This document shows positions 53,361 to 61,656 of a stretch of 64,000 bases of DNA, piece by piece. Position 1 is the stretch's first letter, and each line of letters begins with the position of its first letter. Origin of the DNA: Mariniphaga anaerophila (GTDB lineage Bacteria; Bacteroidota; Bacteroidia; Bacteroidales; Prolixibacteraceae). The notes below the pieces were generated by a model. That model did no database searches and was not told where the DNA came from. It saw only the letters and a list, made by a program, of their open reading frames with translations. Position numbers and translations under genes: made by a program. The stretch lies in NCBI RefSeq assembly GCF_900129025.1, contig NZ_FQUM01000015.1:1-64000 (forward strand). The letters run 5' to 3'.

Positions 53361-54368
53361 ATGCAAAATATCAAAGTTCCGTTTGCGGAGATGAAATCTG
53401 AGTTCCAAAGAATTTTGTTAAAGACTGGTTTTTCTGATGAAAAAGCGGAGGCCTGCGCCCGTATTTTTGCAGAGAATAGTCTGGATGGAATATATTCACA
53501 CGGTGTGTATCGATTTCCACGATTTGTGGATTACATAAAACGGGGGTTTGTTCAGGTGGACGCTGAGCCCCGGTTGGTTCAGTCTGTTGGAGCGTTGGAG
53601 CAGTGGGATGGTCAGTTGGGGCCGGGGCCGCTAAATGCAGTTTTTTGTGCCGAACGCGCCATTGAGCTGGCCCGTGAAAACGGCTTGGGATGCGTGGCCA
53701 TCGCAAATACCAACCACTGGATGCGCGGTGGAACTTACGGTTGGCTGGCTGCAAAAAAAGGATTTGCTTTTATCGGCTGGACCAACACCGAAGCAAACAT
53801 GCCGGCGTGGGGAGCTAAAGAAAGCAAGCTGGGCAACAACCCTCTTGTTTTTGCTGTGCCCTATGGAAAAGAGGCAATTGTGCTCGATTTTGCCATGACT
53901 CAGTATTCTTACGGAAAAATGGAAGCGACTCAGCTCGAGGGAAATAGTCTGTCCTATCCGGGCGGATTCAACATGAACGGGAATTTGACCAATCAGCCCG
54001 GTGAAATTCTGGAATCGCGGCGTGCGCTGCCAATCGGGTACTGGAAAGGTGCCGGGTTGTCGTTACTTCTTGACATTCTGGCAACTGTTTTGTCTGCGGG
54101 TTTGCCCACCTGTAAACTGAGTAAACAGGAAGCTGAGTTTAGTGTTTCTCAGGTTTTTATTGCTTTTAGTCTTGACCAAATCAACAATTTCGCTGCAATT
54201 AATAAAACAATAACTGGAATTATTTCAGATTTGAAAGTATCAGAACCGGAAAAACCGGGAGGCGAGATTCGTTTCCCGGGAGAACGGGTTTTGAAAACCA
54301 AAGCAGAAAACCTGAAAAATGGAATTCCGGTAAATGAAAAGGTGTGGAAAGAAATTAGGAATTTGTAA
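53361..54368 (+). CDS. Malate/L-lactate dehydrogenase-family oxidoreductase (YiaK-like)
   Basis: A 335-residue Ldh_2-family NAD(P)H-dependent reductase. Recognisable blocks are GIYSHGVYRFPRFVDYIKRG (about 38-57), CVAIANTNHWMRGGTYGW (about 112-129), GNNPLVFAVP (about 156-165), VLDFAMTQYSYGKM and GYWKGAGLSLLLD (about 229-241). Within the family it resembles 2,3-diketo-L-gulonate reductase (YiaK/DlgD) more than malate dehydrogenase, but the substrate is not certain. The open frame goes back to 53238; ATG at 53361 gives the conserved start. Neighbouring isomerase-like and MazG-like genes suggest a sugar-acid catabolic unit. Confidence 0.85.
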   Translation: MQNIKVPFAEMKSEFQRILLKTGFSDEKAEACARIFAENSLDGIYSHGVYRFPRFVDYIKRGFVQVDAEPRLVQSVGALEQWDGQLGPGPLNAVFCAERAIELARENGLGCVAIANTNHWMRGGTYGWLAAKKGFAFIGWTNTEANMPAWGAKESKLGNNPLVFAVPYGKEAIVLDFAMTQYSYGKMEATQLEGNSLSYPGGFNMNGNLTNQPGEILESRRALPIGYWKGAGLSLLLDILATVLSAGLPTCKLSKQEAEFSVSQVFIAFSLDQINNFAAINKTITGIISDLKVSEPEKPGGEIRFPGERVLKTKAENLKNGIPVNEKVWKEIRNL

Positions 54369-54499
54369 CCTGTCTGGAAAAATTTCTTCTCAGTTTCAGA
54401 AGTTTTTTACTCGTGAAGATCCCGAACCCCAAAATTTAGCCTGAAGAATCTCCTTTTTGTTTGTGCTAATCTATTTATAACAAGTGGTTTGTTGAATAC

Positions 54500-54515
54500 T
54501 ACTATTTTTATAGTA
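54500..54515. promoter_or_regulatory. Operator palindrome 1 for the BlaI-type repressor
   Basis: TACTA-N6-TAGTA with centre TTTTTA. Its arms are identical to those of the second site at 54554-54569, 54 bases downstream. The form resembles BlaI/MecI operators (TACA/TGTA-type palindromes). Direct evidence is the repeat; the repressor link is inferred from position. Confidence 0.6.
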
Positions 54516-54553
54516 ATTTTATTACAAAGATAGTTTTATTTCTAATTTATTAG

Positions 54554-54569
54554 TACTATATTTGTAGTA
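54554..54569. promoter_or_regulatory. Operator palindrome 2 overlapping the -7 box of the BlaI-type gene
   Basis: TACTA-N6-TAGTA with centre TATTTG. The -7 box TATATTTG (54557-54564) lies inside it, so a repressor bound here would block RNA polymerase. The start codon at 54594 follows 24 bases later. This layout predicts autorepression of the regulator-sensor pair. Confidence 0.65.
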
Positions 54570-54593
54570 GACAAATTGGAAATTCAATTAAAG

Positions 54594-54974
54594 ATGAAAA
54601 CACTTACAAAAGCGGAAGAACAGATTATGCACATCCTGTGGGACCTTAAAGAAGGTGTGGTTAAAGATGTGGTAGAAGAATTTGAGGAGCCACGACCTGC
54701 TTACACAACTGTTGCCACAGTGTTGAAAGTGTTGGAAAACAAAGGTTTTGTTTCGTGCCGGAAAATAGGGAACACCAACCTGTTTTTTCCTTCGGTAACA
54801 AAAAATGAATACGCCCGTTTTCAGTTTGGATCCTTGCTGAAAGACTACTTTAACGGTTCATTTCCTAAACTTGCTACCTTTTTTGCCCGCGAAAACAACC
54901 TGGATATAACCGAGCTGGAAGAGATGCTCAAAATTACAGAGAAAGAATTGGAAAGTAACCCGCCAAAAGAATAG
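54594..54974 (+). CDS. BlaI/MecI/CopY-family transcriptional repressor
   Basis: A 126-residue winged-helix repressor (Penicillinase_R family). The DNA-binding part (about 1-75) shows TKAEEQIMHILWDL, YTTVATVLKVLENKGFVSCRK; the C-terminal dimerisation part is helical and acidic. BlaI relatives bind palindromes as dimers and are inactivated when the partner M56 protease senses a signal. The partner follows three bases after the stop. The start is ATG at 54594; an upstream TTG at 54576 would add six residues. Two matching palindromes lie upstream. Target genes beyond this operon are not known. Confidence 0.9.
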   Translation: MKTLTKAEEQIMHILWDLKEGVVKDVVEEFEEPRPAYTTVATVLKVLENKGFVSCRKIGNTNLFFPSVTKNEYARFQFGSLLKDYFNGSFPKLATFFARENNLDITELEEMLKITEKELESNPPKE

Positions 54975-54977
54975 GCC

Positions 54978-56624
54978 ATGGAATCGATATTTGTTTTTCT
55001 GATAAAAGCATCTGCCGGGATTATTCTTTTCTACCTGGTTTATTTGCTGTTTCTTCGGAAAGAAACTTTTCATAATGCCAACCGGTGGTTTCTGCTTATA
55101 GCCCTCATTTCGTCGGTTGTGCTTCCGCTGTTCCCGATTCATTACCTGGTAGTAGCGGAGCAGGTGAGTAGCGCCAATGTATTTACGGCAATTCCCGATA
55201 CTTTTAAACATATTCCGGTGATTTCAGGTCGGGAGCAGGCTGCCTCGGGATTCAGCTGGCAACTGGCAGTAATAACCATTTATTTTGCCGGCATTATCAT
55301 TTTTGTATCGCGGTTGTTAGTTCAATCGTTCACGCTTATTCATTTAATCGTGAAAAAACGGGCAAAATCAACAAACGGAATTTACATCGTTGAAAACGAG
55401 AAATACAACGTTCCTTTTTCTTTTTTTAATGTGGTTTTTATTAATCCGAAATTACACAAGCAGGAAGACCTGCCGGAAATTCTGGCTCACGAACAAGTGC
55501 ACATTCGTGAGAATCACTGGTTCGACCTGCTTATTATAGAACTGTTAACAGTCATCTTTTGGTTCAATCCGTTTATTTGGTTCTTTGAACGATCAATTAA
55601 ACAGAATCATGAGTACCTGGCCGACAAAGGAGTCCTTGCGCAGGGGCACAATTTGGGCCGGTACCAAGCTTTATTAATTAACCAGTTAATGGGCGTGCAG
55701 GTAATTGGCGTAACCAACAATCTGAATTTTGCCCTTAACACAAATCGATTAAAAATGATGACGAAAACGAAAGCATCTGTCATTAGGCAGATGAAATTTG
55801 CGTGGGTTTTGCCCGCTGTGGCGCTGCTGCTTTTTGCATTTGCCGAACCCGATTACCGGGTTGGCGGGCAGGAAAATGAAAGCGGAAGCACTCCGGCAGA
55901 GGTTGCTCTTGTTTCACTGGAATCCGTTAAGATGGCCGGCGTGATAAAAGATGAGGCAGGCAAGCCACTTCCCGGAACTTCGGTAATTATAAAAGGAACA
56001 TCCGTTGGGACTGTTGCCGACAGGGCGGGAAAATTTGAATTGAGCATTCCCGAAGAGTCTACAATTGTATTATCGTATGTAGGGAAAAAAAAGGTTGAGG
56101 CCGGTTATGCGGAAATTACATCCGGTTCGAAAAAGGGAAATACTTACAATTGCGAGTACGTAATGGAAGACGTGGTTATTGAAATTCAGAACAACACGTA
56201 CGACGGGAAACAGCAATTGTCGCCGCCACCACCACCGCCACCGCCAGTTCCTGCTACTAAAAAAGAAGTAGAAAATACTCCGCCACCACCTCCTCCATTG
56301 CCTTCACCCAACGAGGAAAAAACAATATTCTTTGTTGTGGAAGATATGCCTCAGTTTCCTGGAGGTTATGCCGCCCTTCAGAAATATTTTATTGAAATGC
56401 AACACAAAATTGCACAGTCAAAAGGAATAAAAGGGAAAGCCAAAGTGGCATTCACGGTAGACGAAAAAGGTAAAGTAACAGATGTTAAAGTACCAGAAAA
56501 AGATAACGAAAAAGCGGCAGAAGGGGCAATCGAAATTGTTACCGGAATGCCCGACTGGACTCCGGGAAAGCAACGCGGGAAACCGGTTCCGGTGAAGTAC
56601 CTGCTCCCGTTAAAATTTGAATAG
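54978..56624 (+). CDS. M56 (BlaR1-like) metallopeptidase fused to CarboxypepD_reg and TonB C-terminal domains
   Basis: A 548-residue multi-domain membrane protein. Residues 1-290 form an M56/BlaR1 module with about four membrane helices and the zinc motif H171-EQV-H175 in LAHEQVHIRENHW; WFNPFIW and HEYLAD follow. Then come a carboxypeptidase-regulatory-like beta domain (about 315-395, GVIKDEAGKPLPGTSVIIKG), two polyproline runs (about 414-450) and a TonB C-terminal domain (about 460-548, FPGGYAALQKYF ... KVAFTVDEKGKVTDVKV). BlaR1's penicillin-sensor domain is absent, so the signal is something else, perhaps envelope or TonB-linked. It is probably co-transcribed with the BlaI-type gene. Confidence 0.88.
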   Translation: MESIFVFLIKASAGIILFYLVYLLFLRKETFHNANRWFLLIALISSVVLPLFPIHYLVVAEQVSSANVFTAIPDTFKHIPVISGREQAASGFSWQLAVITIYFAGIIIFVSRLLVQSFTLIHLIVKKRAKSTNGIYIVENEKYNVPFSFFNVVFINPKLHKQEDLPEILAHEQVHIRENHWFDLLIIELLTVIFWFNPFIWFFERSIKQNHEYLADKGVLAQGHNLGRYQALLINQLMGVQVIGVTNNLNFALNTNRLKMMTKTKASVIRQMKFAWVLPAVALLLFAFAEPDYRVGGQENESGSTPAEVALVSLESVKMAGVIKDEAGKPLPGTSVIIKGTSVGTVADRAGKFELSIPEESTIVLSYVGKKKVEAGYAEITSGSKKGNTYNCEYVMEDVVIEIQNNTYDGKQQLSPPPPPPPPVPATKKEVENTPPPPPPLPSPNEEKTIFFVVEDMPQFPGGYAALQKYFIEMQHKIAQSKGIKGKAKVAFTVDEKGKVTDVKVPEKDNEKAAEGAIEIVTGMPDWTPGKQRGKPVPVKYLLPLKFE

Positions 56625-56642
56625 CAAAATAGAACACACCCC

Positions 56643-56675
56643 TCACCCGGAACCCGGCGTTTCCGGGTGATTTCT
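56643..56675 (+). terminator. Terminator of the BlaI/M56 operon
   Basis: TCACCCGGAA pairs perfectly with TTCCGGGTGA over 10 bp and is followed by TTTCTTT. It begins 19 bases after the stop codon of the M56 gene. Confidence 0.85.
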
Positions 56676-56772
56676 TTATATCACTTCCCGGAGATTCATT
56701 CTGCAATCTCTTTTCTGTTAAAAATCAATTTGTTAAATTGAACCCTTAATAAACCAATTAAATTAATTGAAT

Positions 56773-58146
56773 ATGACACTGAGAAGGGACTTTATTAAAA
56801 AGAGCCTTGCCGGAACCGCAGGAATTGCCATAGGCGGACTGGGGTTTAGTGCTAAATCTTACGCCTCCATAATGGGAGCTAACGAAAGAATTACAATGGC
56901 TGTTGTTGGAATTCGCGGGCAGGGGAACGGGCATATAGGAAAATGGTGTTCATTGAAAGAAAACCGGAATGTTTTTTTGAAAACTATTTGCGATGTGGAC
57001 GAAGATCTTTACGGCGAACGAGCAAAGAAAGTGCAGGATGCCATTGGAACCAGGCCGGTTACCGAGTGGGATATGCGTAGGGTTTTTGATGATAAAGATA
57101 TTGACGCGGTTTCGTTTGCAACGCCTAATCACTGGCACGCATTGGGTACCATCTGGGCATGCCAGGCCGGAAAACATGTGTATGTTGAAAAGCCTGCCAG
57201 TCATAATGTTTTCGAAGGACGAAAAATGATTGAGGCTGCCCGTAAATACAATGTTCGGGTGCAGGTGGGTTTCCAAAATCGTTCGATTGCCAATGTGATG
57301 GAAGCCATGAAATTTTTGCATGACGGCGGAATTGGAGATGTGTATATGGCCAAGGGGCTTTGCTATAAACCACGCGATTCATTCGGCATGGCGCCCGACA
57401 GTATGCCTCCTGAAAATTTGCATTACGACATGTGGCTTGGTCCTGTGCAATGGCGTCCGTACAACGAAAAAAGAGGACATTACAACTGGCACTGGCATTG
57501 GAATACCGGAAATGGAGATACCGGAAACCAGGGGCCACACCAATTCGACATTGCCCGGTGGGGACTGAATAAAGACGAACATCCGGTTTCGATTTTTTCA
57601 ACGGGAGGAATTTATGGAATTAGCCCAAAAGAGTGTTCCCAGGAAACACCAAATACTCAGACCTCTTTATTTACTTACGAAGACGGCAAAGTTTTGGAGT
57701 TTGAAACCCGTGGCAGATTTACTCATGGAGAATCAAGTCTCAATATAAAAATCGGCAATATGTTTTACGGAACAGATGGGTATCTCGAATTGAACGGAAG
57801 CACCTGGAAGGCATTTCGGGAAAGGGAGAAAGAGCCTTTTGCAGGTTCTGCCAAAGCGTCGTCTGAAGTTCCACAGGATCCGACTTTTAGAGCGGCTCCG
57901 GGTGGTGCAGAACATTATGCAAATTTTATCGATGCAATTCGTTCCGGCAGCAATTACGATTTACATTGCGACATTCGCGAAGGCTTTTATTCTTCGGCGT
58001 TGCCTATTTTGGCAAATATTTCTTATCGGTTAAAACGTGAGCTTACTTTCAATGGAAATTACGAAAAGTTTGCCAGCGATCCCGAAGCTGATATGATGTT
58101 GACTCGAAATTATAGAAAACCTTACGTGGTTTCAGAAGAAGTATAA
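56773..58146 (+). CDS. TAT-exported Gfo/Idh/MocA-family oxidoreductase (copy 3)
   Basis: A 457-residue oxidoreductase with a twin-arginine signal (LRRDFIKKSLAGTAGIAIGG). Rossmann motif VVGIRGQGNGH follows (about 41-51) and the catalytic motif is intact as YVEKPASHN (K140). NWHWHWNTGNGDTGNQGPHQ (about 238-257) is a family block. It is closer to the common Bacteroidota/Planctomycetota exported type than to the pair at 43-46 kb, which it resembles only in general form. ATG at 56773 is preferred to the TTG at 56767. It stands alone between two terminators. Confidence 0.88.
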   Translation: MTLRRDFIKKSLAGTAGIAIGGLGFSAKSYASIMGANERITMAVVGIRGQGNGHIGKWCSLKENRNVFLKTICDVDEDLYGERAKKVQDAIGTRPVTEWDMRRVFDDKDIDAVSFATPNHWHALGTIWACQAGKHVYVEKPASHNVFEGRKMIEAARKYNVRVQVGFQNRSIANVMEAMKFLHDGGIGDVYMAKGLCYKPRDSFGMAPDSMPPENLHYDMWLGPVQWRPYNEKRGHYNWHWHWNTGNGDTGNQGPHQFDIARWGLNKDEHPVSIFSTGGIYGISPKECSQETPNTQTSLFTYEDGKVLEFETRGRFTHGESSLNIKIGNMFYGTDGYLELNGSTWKAFREREKEPFAGSAKASSEVPQDPTFRAAPGGAEHYANFIDAIRSGSNYDLHCDIREGFYSSALPILANISYRLKRELTFNGNYEKFASDPEADMMLTRNYRKPYVVSEEV

Positions 58147-58171
58147 ATTGGCAATGGCCTGTATAAAAATG

Positions 58172-58199
58172 TCCGGTTTGTATTGAACCGGATTTTTTT
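58172..58199 (+). terminator. Terminator of Gfo/Idh copy 3
   Basis: TCCGGTT (58172-58178) pairs with AACCGGA (58186-58192), followed by a T run. It starts 26 bases after the stop codon. Confidence 0.85.
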
Positions 58200-58653
58200 G
58201 TTAAAAGAAAACCCCGGAGCCTCTGCCCCGGGGTCAAAACTAAACCTAACTAAACCAAACTTATGAAAAAACAGCAAATTGCTTGTTGTAATCTGTACCA
58301 ATAAAAACGAATGAACGTTTAAAATTGTTTAATAAATTGTTTTCATGACTGTCTTTTGTTTATCAAATAGTGTGCCAGACGGCATTCCGAGAGAAATAAA
58401 AAATGAAATTTGAGAATTATTTTTTGAAAAAATATTGCTTTCGTAAACTTCATGTAAAATCGACAACAGGGAGAAAGAGTCTAAAAAAGGTAAAAATGGT
58501 TTGGGCTGATTCCCGTGTTGCAGGGCTTGTTAAAGCTAATGGACTGAACCGGAGTGCCTCTTTTTGATCTTTATGAAAATCGAATGGAAAAAACAAAATA
58601 GCAATTGATCGTCAAAAGAGAATTTTGTACAATTCTCAATATCAAAAAATAGA
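58200..58653 (+). other. Gene-free stretch with a SusC-type leader-like sequence
   Basis: No full gene is seen in this 454-base stretch. Its left end holds a hairpin (ACCCCGG at 58211-58217 with CCGGGGT at 58228-58234), then the tract TAAACCTAACTAAACCAAAC and ATGAAAAAA at 58263. From memory this looks like the leader and first codons seen before Bacteroidota SusC-type TonB-dependent receptor genes. Here the frame ends after 13 codons (58263-58304), so it may be a remnant of a lost receptor gene or a small unit of its own. The rest (58305-58653) is AT-rich with nothing I can name. Confidence 0.4.
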
Positions 58654-58661
58654 TATCTTTG
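58654..58661 (+). promoter_or_regulatory. -7 promoter element of lepA
   Basis: TATCTTTG matches TAnnTTTG exactly and lies 47 bases before the lepA start codon. The best TTTTG upstream (58623-58627) is 26 bases away, longer than ideal. Confidence 0.5.
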
Positions 58662-58707
58662 CGTGAAATTTATTGGAGCCATTTAAGCAATAGAAGGAAA
58701 GGAGTTT

Positions 58708-60495
58708 ATGGATAGCATTCGCAATTTTTGCATTATAGCACATATTGACCACGGAAAAAGCACGCTTGCCGATCGCATGTTGGTGCATACCAAAACAGTA
58801 GGAGAGAGAGAAATGCGTGATCAGGTGCTCGATAGTATGGATTTGGAACAGGAACGTGGGATTACCATTAAGAGCCATGCCATTCAGATGGATTATGAGC
58901 ATGAAGGGAAAACGTATAAGCTTAATCTTATTGATACTCCCGGACACGTCGATTTTTCTTATGAAGTTTCCCGCTCGATTGCAGCATGCGAAGGAGCTTT
59001 GCTTATTATAGACTCAACGCAGGGAATCCAGGCTCAGACTATCTCAAATCTTTATCTCGCGTTGGAGAATGATTTGGAAATTATTCCGGTACTCAATAAA
59101 ATGGATCTCCCCAACGCCATTCCCGAGGTGGTAGAAGATCAGGTGATTGATCTCATTGGTTGCGACAGGGAAGAGATTATTCATGCCAGCGGAAAAACAG
59201 GAATGGGTGTTGAAGAAATTCTGGAGCGGATTATTGAAAAGGTGCCGCCACCAAAAGGCGATCCCGAAGCTCCGCTGCAGGCACTTATTTTCGATTCTGT
59301 GTTTAACTCATTCAGAGGCGTAATTGCCTATTTTAAGATTCTGAACGGCCAGATAAAAACCAAAGATTTGGTGAAATTTGTGGCTACAGGAAAGCAATAC
59401 GATGCAGACGAAATTGGGGTTTTAAAACTTAATATGGTTCCTAAAAACGTGTTGTCTGCCGGAGATGTGGGCTACATAATTTCAGGGATTAAAACTGCCA
59501 AGGAAGTAAAAGTTGGTGATACGATTACCCACGTAGAAAGTCCTTGCGACAAGGCAATTTCTGGGTTTGAGGAAGTAAAACCAATGGTATTTGCCGGAAT
59601 TTATCCGGTAGATGCAGACGATTACGAAGACCTGCGGAGCGCCATGGACAAACTTCAGTTAAACGATGCATCGCTTACATTTGAGCCCGAGTCGTCAGCT
59701 GCGCTTGGCTTTGGTTTTCGATGCGGTTTTCTGGGACTACTGCACATGGAGATAATCCAGGAAAGGCTGGAGCGTGAATACGACATGAACGTTATTACCA
59801 CGGTTCCTAACGTTTCTTATCTGGTGCATTTAACAGACGGAAATACGGTAAGAGTTTACAATCCTTCCGGGCTGCCCAATCAAACTGTTATCGATACTAT
59901 TGAAGAACCTTACATCCGGGCGAGCATAATCACTTCTTCCGACTTTATCGGTCCGGTAATGAATCTTTGTCTTGATAAAAGGGGTGTTCTGATTAATCAA
60001 AGTTATTTGACTGCAGAACGGGCAGAATTGGTTTTTAACCTGCCGTTGGGCGAGATTGTTTTTGACTTTTACGATAAGCTGAAAAGTATTTCGCGTGGAT
60101 ACGCATCGTTCGATTATCACATGAACGGATATAAACCGGCTAAACTGGTGCGCCTCGATATTTTATTGAACGGTGAAATGGTGGATGCGCTTTCAACACT
60201 TACTCATTTCGACAATGCTTATCCGTTTGGAAGGCGAATGTGTGAAAAGTTGAAGGAACTGATTCCGCGTCAGCAGTTTGATATTGCCATTCAGGCAGCA
60301 ATTGGAGCGAAAATTATTGCTCGGGAAACCGTTAAAGCGGTACGAAAAGATGTGACTGCCAAATGTTATGGTGGTGACATTTCCAGAAAACGTAAACTGC
60401 TTGAAAAACAGAAGAAAGGGAAAAAACGGATGAAACAGGTAGGAAACGTGGAAGTCCCACAAAATGCCTTTTTAGCCGTATTGAAGCTGGATTAA
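58708..60495 (+). CDS. lepA: Elongation factor 4 (back-translocase GTPase)
   Basis: A 595-residue LepA/EF4, normal length. GTPase motifs are AHIDHGKST (G1, about 10-18), [14 protein letters not shown] (G3) and NKMDLP (G4). Domain II, the EF-G-like domains III and V, and the LepA-specific C-terminal domain with [26 protein letters not shown] (shown in part: [18 protein letters not shown]) are complete. The factor acts on ribosomes during stress or assembly. It has its own promoter and is not clearly linked to neighbours. Confidence 0.96.
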   Translation: MDSIRNFCIIAHIDHGKSTLADRMLVHTKTVGEREMRDQVLDSMDLEQERGITIKSHAIQMDYEHEGKTYKLNLIDTPGHVDFSYEVSRSIAACEGALLIIDSTQGIQAQTISNLYLALENDLEIIPVLNKMDLPNAIPEVVEDQVIDLIGCDREEIIHASGKTGMGVEEILERIIEKVPPPKGDPEAPLQALIFDSVFNSFRGVIAYFKILNGQIKTKDLVKFVATGKQYDADEIGVLKLNMVPKNVLSAGDVGYIISGIKTAKEVKVGDTITHVESPCDKAISGFEEVKPMVFAGIYPVDADDYEDLRSAMDKLQLNDASLTFEPESSAALGFGFRCGFLGLLHMEIIQERLEREYDMNVITTVPNVSYLVHLTDGNTVRVYNPSGLPNQTVIDTIEEPYIRASIITSSDFIGPVMNLCLDKRGVLINQSYLTAERAELVFNLPLGEIVFDFYDKLKSISRGYASFDYHMNGYKPAKLVRLDILLNGEMVDALSTLTHFDNAYPFGRRMCEKLKELIPRQQFDIAIQAAIGAKIIARETVKAVRKDVTAKCYGGDISRKRKLLEKQKKGKKRMKQVGNVEVPQNAFLAVLKLD

Positions 60496-60555
60496 CCAGC
60501 TGAGAAATTTCTTTTTGTTTTTGAAGGCGATGCTCAATTTGTAAAGCAGGTTTTT

Positions 60556-61653
60556 CTATGTGTTTATCATGGGAATTTCTTCACCTTCTGTAGTGAGGTA
60601 TTTGCGGGCAAGGTTGGCCGTAAGGCACGAATGGATTGGCACAACCTCAACCAGATCTCCAATCTGAATCAGGTTAAAGCTTTTTTGAGACACTTTGATA
60701 ATGCCGTGTTCCTGGGATAGTTTGGAAAGGTAGTTGCGCTCGCTTAAAAGCTTTTCCTCTCCGTTATTACGAATATAAATACGTCCGAAAAAGGGTTTCC
60801 CGTCGACGTTTATAAGTGATTCGCGCGAAAAGTGAATGGCTCCGCCATAGATAACTATTTCACTACGCGACGGGTGTTTTGCAACTACGGGGCAAACCAT
60901 CCGAACGGCAATATCGTCAAGGCTGCAAACGCCCAGGTTGTATTGCATTAAATCGTAAAACACAAAATTACCGGGCCTTATTTCGTCAACTCCGTTAAAG
61001 TTGGTGCATAAGGTGCACGACGGAGTATCTCCAATGCTCACTTCTATATCCGGAAACCTGCTTTGATATTTTTTCTTTAGATTTTTGAGTTTCAGAAGTG
61101 CGTCAAAATGGCGACTGAAAATTTCGTTTGTAGATAAGGCACTGTATGTGTGCCCGGCGTGAGTGAGAAATCCTTTGAACGTGATTTTTTTATTATTGGA
61201 AAGAATCTCCAGAATTGAATTTATTGTTCCTGTTTTTGACGGGTCAATTCCCGTGCGGGTTGCCCCGGTATCAATTTTAAAAAATACGCCCACCGGATTG
61301 GTAGCCCTTTTTGAAAGGGCAGTGGCGGCTTCTCTGTTCTCAATCAGAACATTTAGTTTTATGTTGGCTGCCAGTCTGTTAATGTTCCCAATTTCCAGAA
61401 TATTTAAAGGAAAAGCAATGGTAATGTCATTCCAGCCGTTTCGGGCAAAATACTCGGCCATTTGCACCGAAGAAACAGTAATGGCGTCTACTCCGAATAT
61501 TCTGAACCAGTCGCCTATTTTTGCAGACTGGTGGGTTTTGAAATGGGGCCTGAAACGAAGCTTGTGAGATTTCGCTTTCTGTGCCATTTTTTCAATATTC
61601 TGAAGACAAACGTCTTTGTTAATAACCAGCGTGGGGCGAATAATTTCTACCAT
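60556..61653 (-). CDS. DSD1/D-threonine aldolase-family PLP enzyme
   Basis: A 365-residue fold-type III (alanine-racemase-like) enzyme. The PLP lysine is K39 in RFRPHFKTHQS; the substrate-metal site HSC near the C-terminus (VVPIHSCLTAN, about 342-352) is the zinc/manganese pair of D-serine dehydratase and D-threonine aldolase. FFKIDTGATRTGI and SIGDTPSC are further family blocks. It should cleave or dehydrate a D-3-hydroxy amino acid; which one is not clear. It begins three bases after the stop of pncB, so the two share a transcript. Confidence 0.85.
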   Translation of the reverse strand: MVEIIRPTLVINKDVCLQNIEKMAQKAKSHKLRFRPHFKTHQSAKIGDWFRIFGVDAITVSSVQMAEYFARNGWNDITIAFPLNILEIGNINRLAANIKLNVLIENREAATALSKRATNPVGVFFKIDTGATRTGIDPSKTGTINSILEILSNNKKITFKGFLTHAGHTYSALSTNEIFSRHFDALLKLKNLKKKYQSRFPDIEVSIGDTPSCTLCTNFNGVDEIRPGNFVFYDLMQYNLGVCSLDDIAVRMVCPVVAKHPSRSEIVIYGGAIHFSRESLINVDGKPFFGRIYIRNNGEEKLLSERNYLSKLSQEHGIIKVSQKSFNLIQIGDLVEVVPIHSCLTANLARKYLTTEGEEIPMINT

Positions 61654-61656
61654 TTT

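Noticed and set aside
56219-56300. Proline-codon repeat (CCACC-like) as a DNA repeat element
   Set aside because: It is explained by the polyproline linker of the M56-TonB fusion protein.
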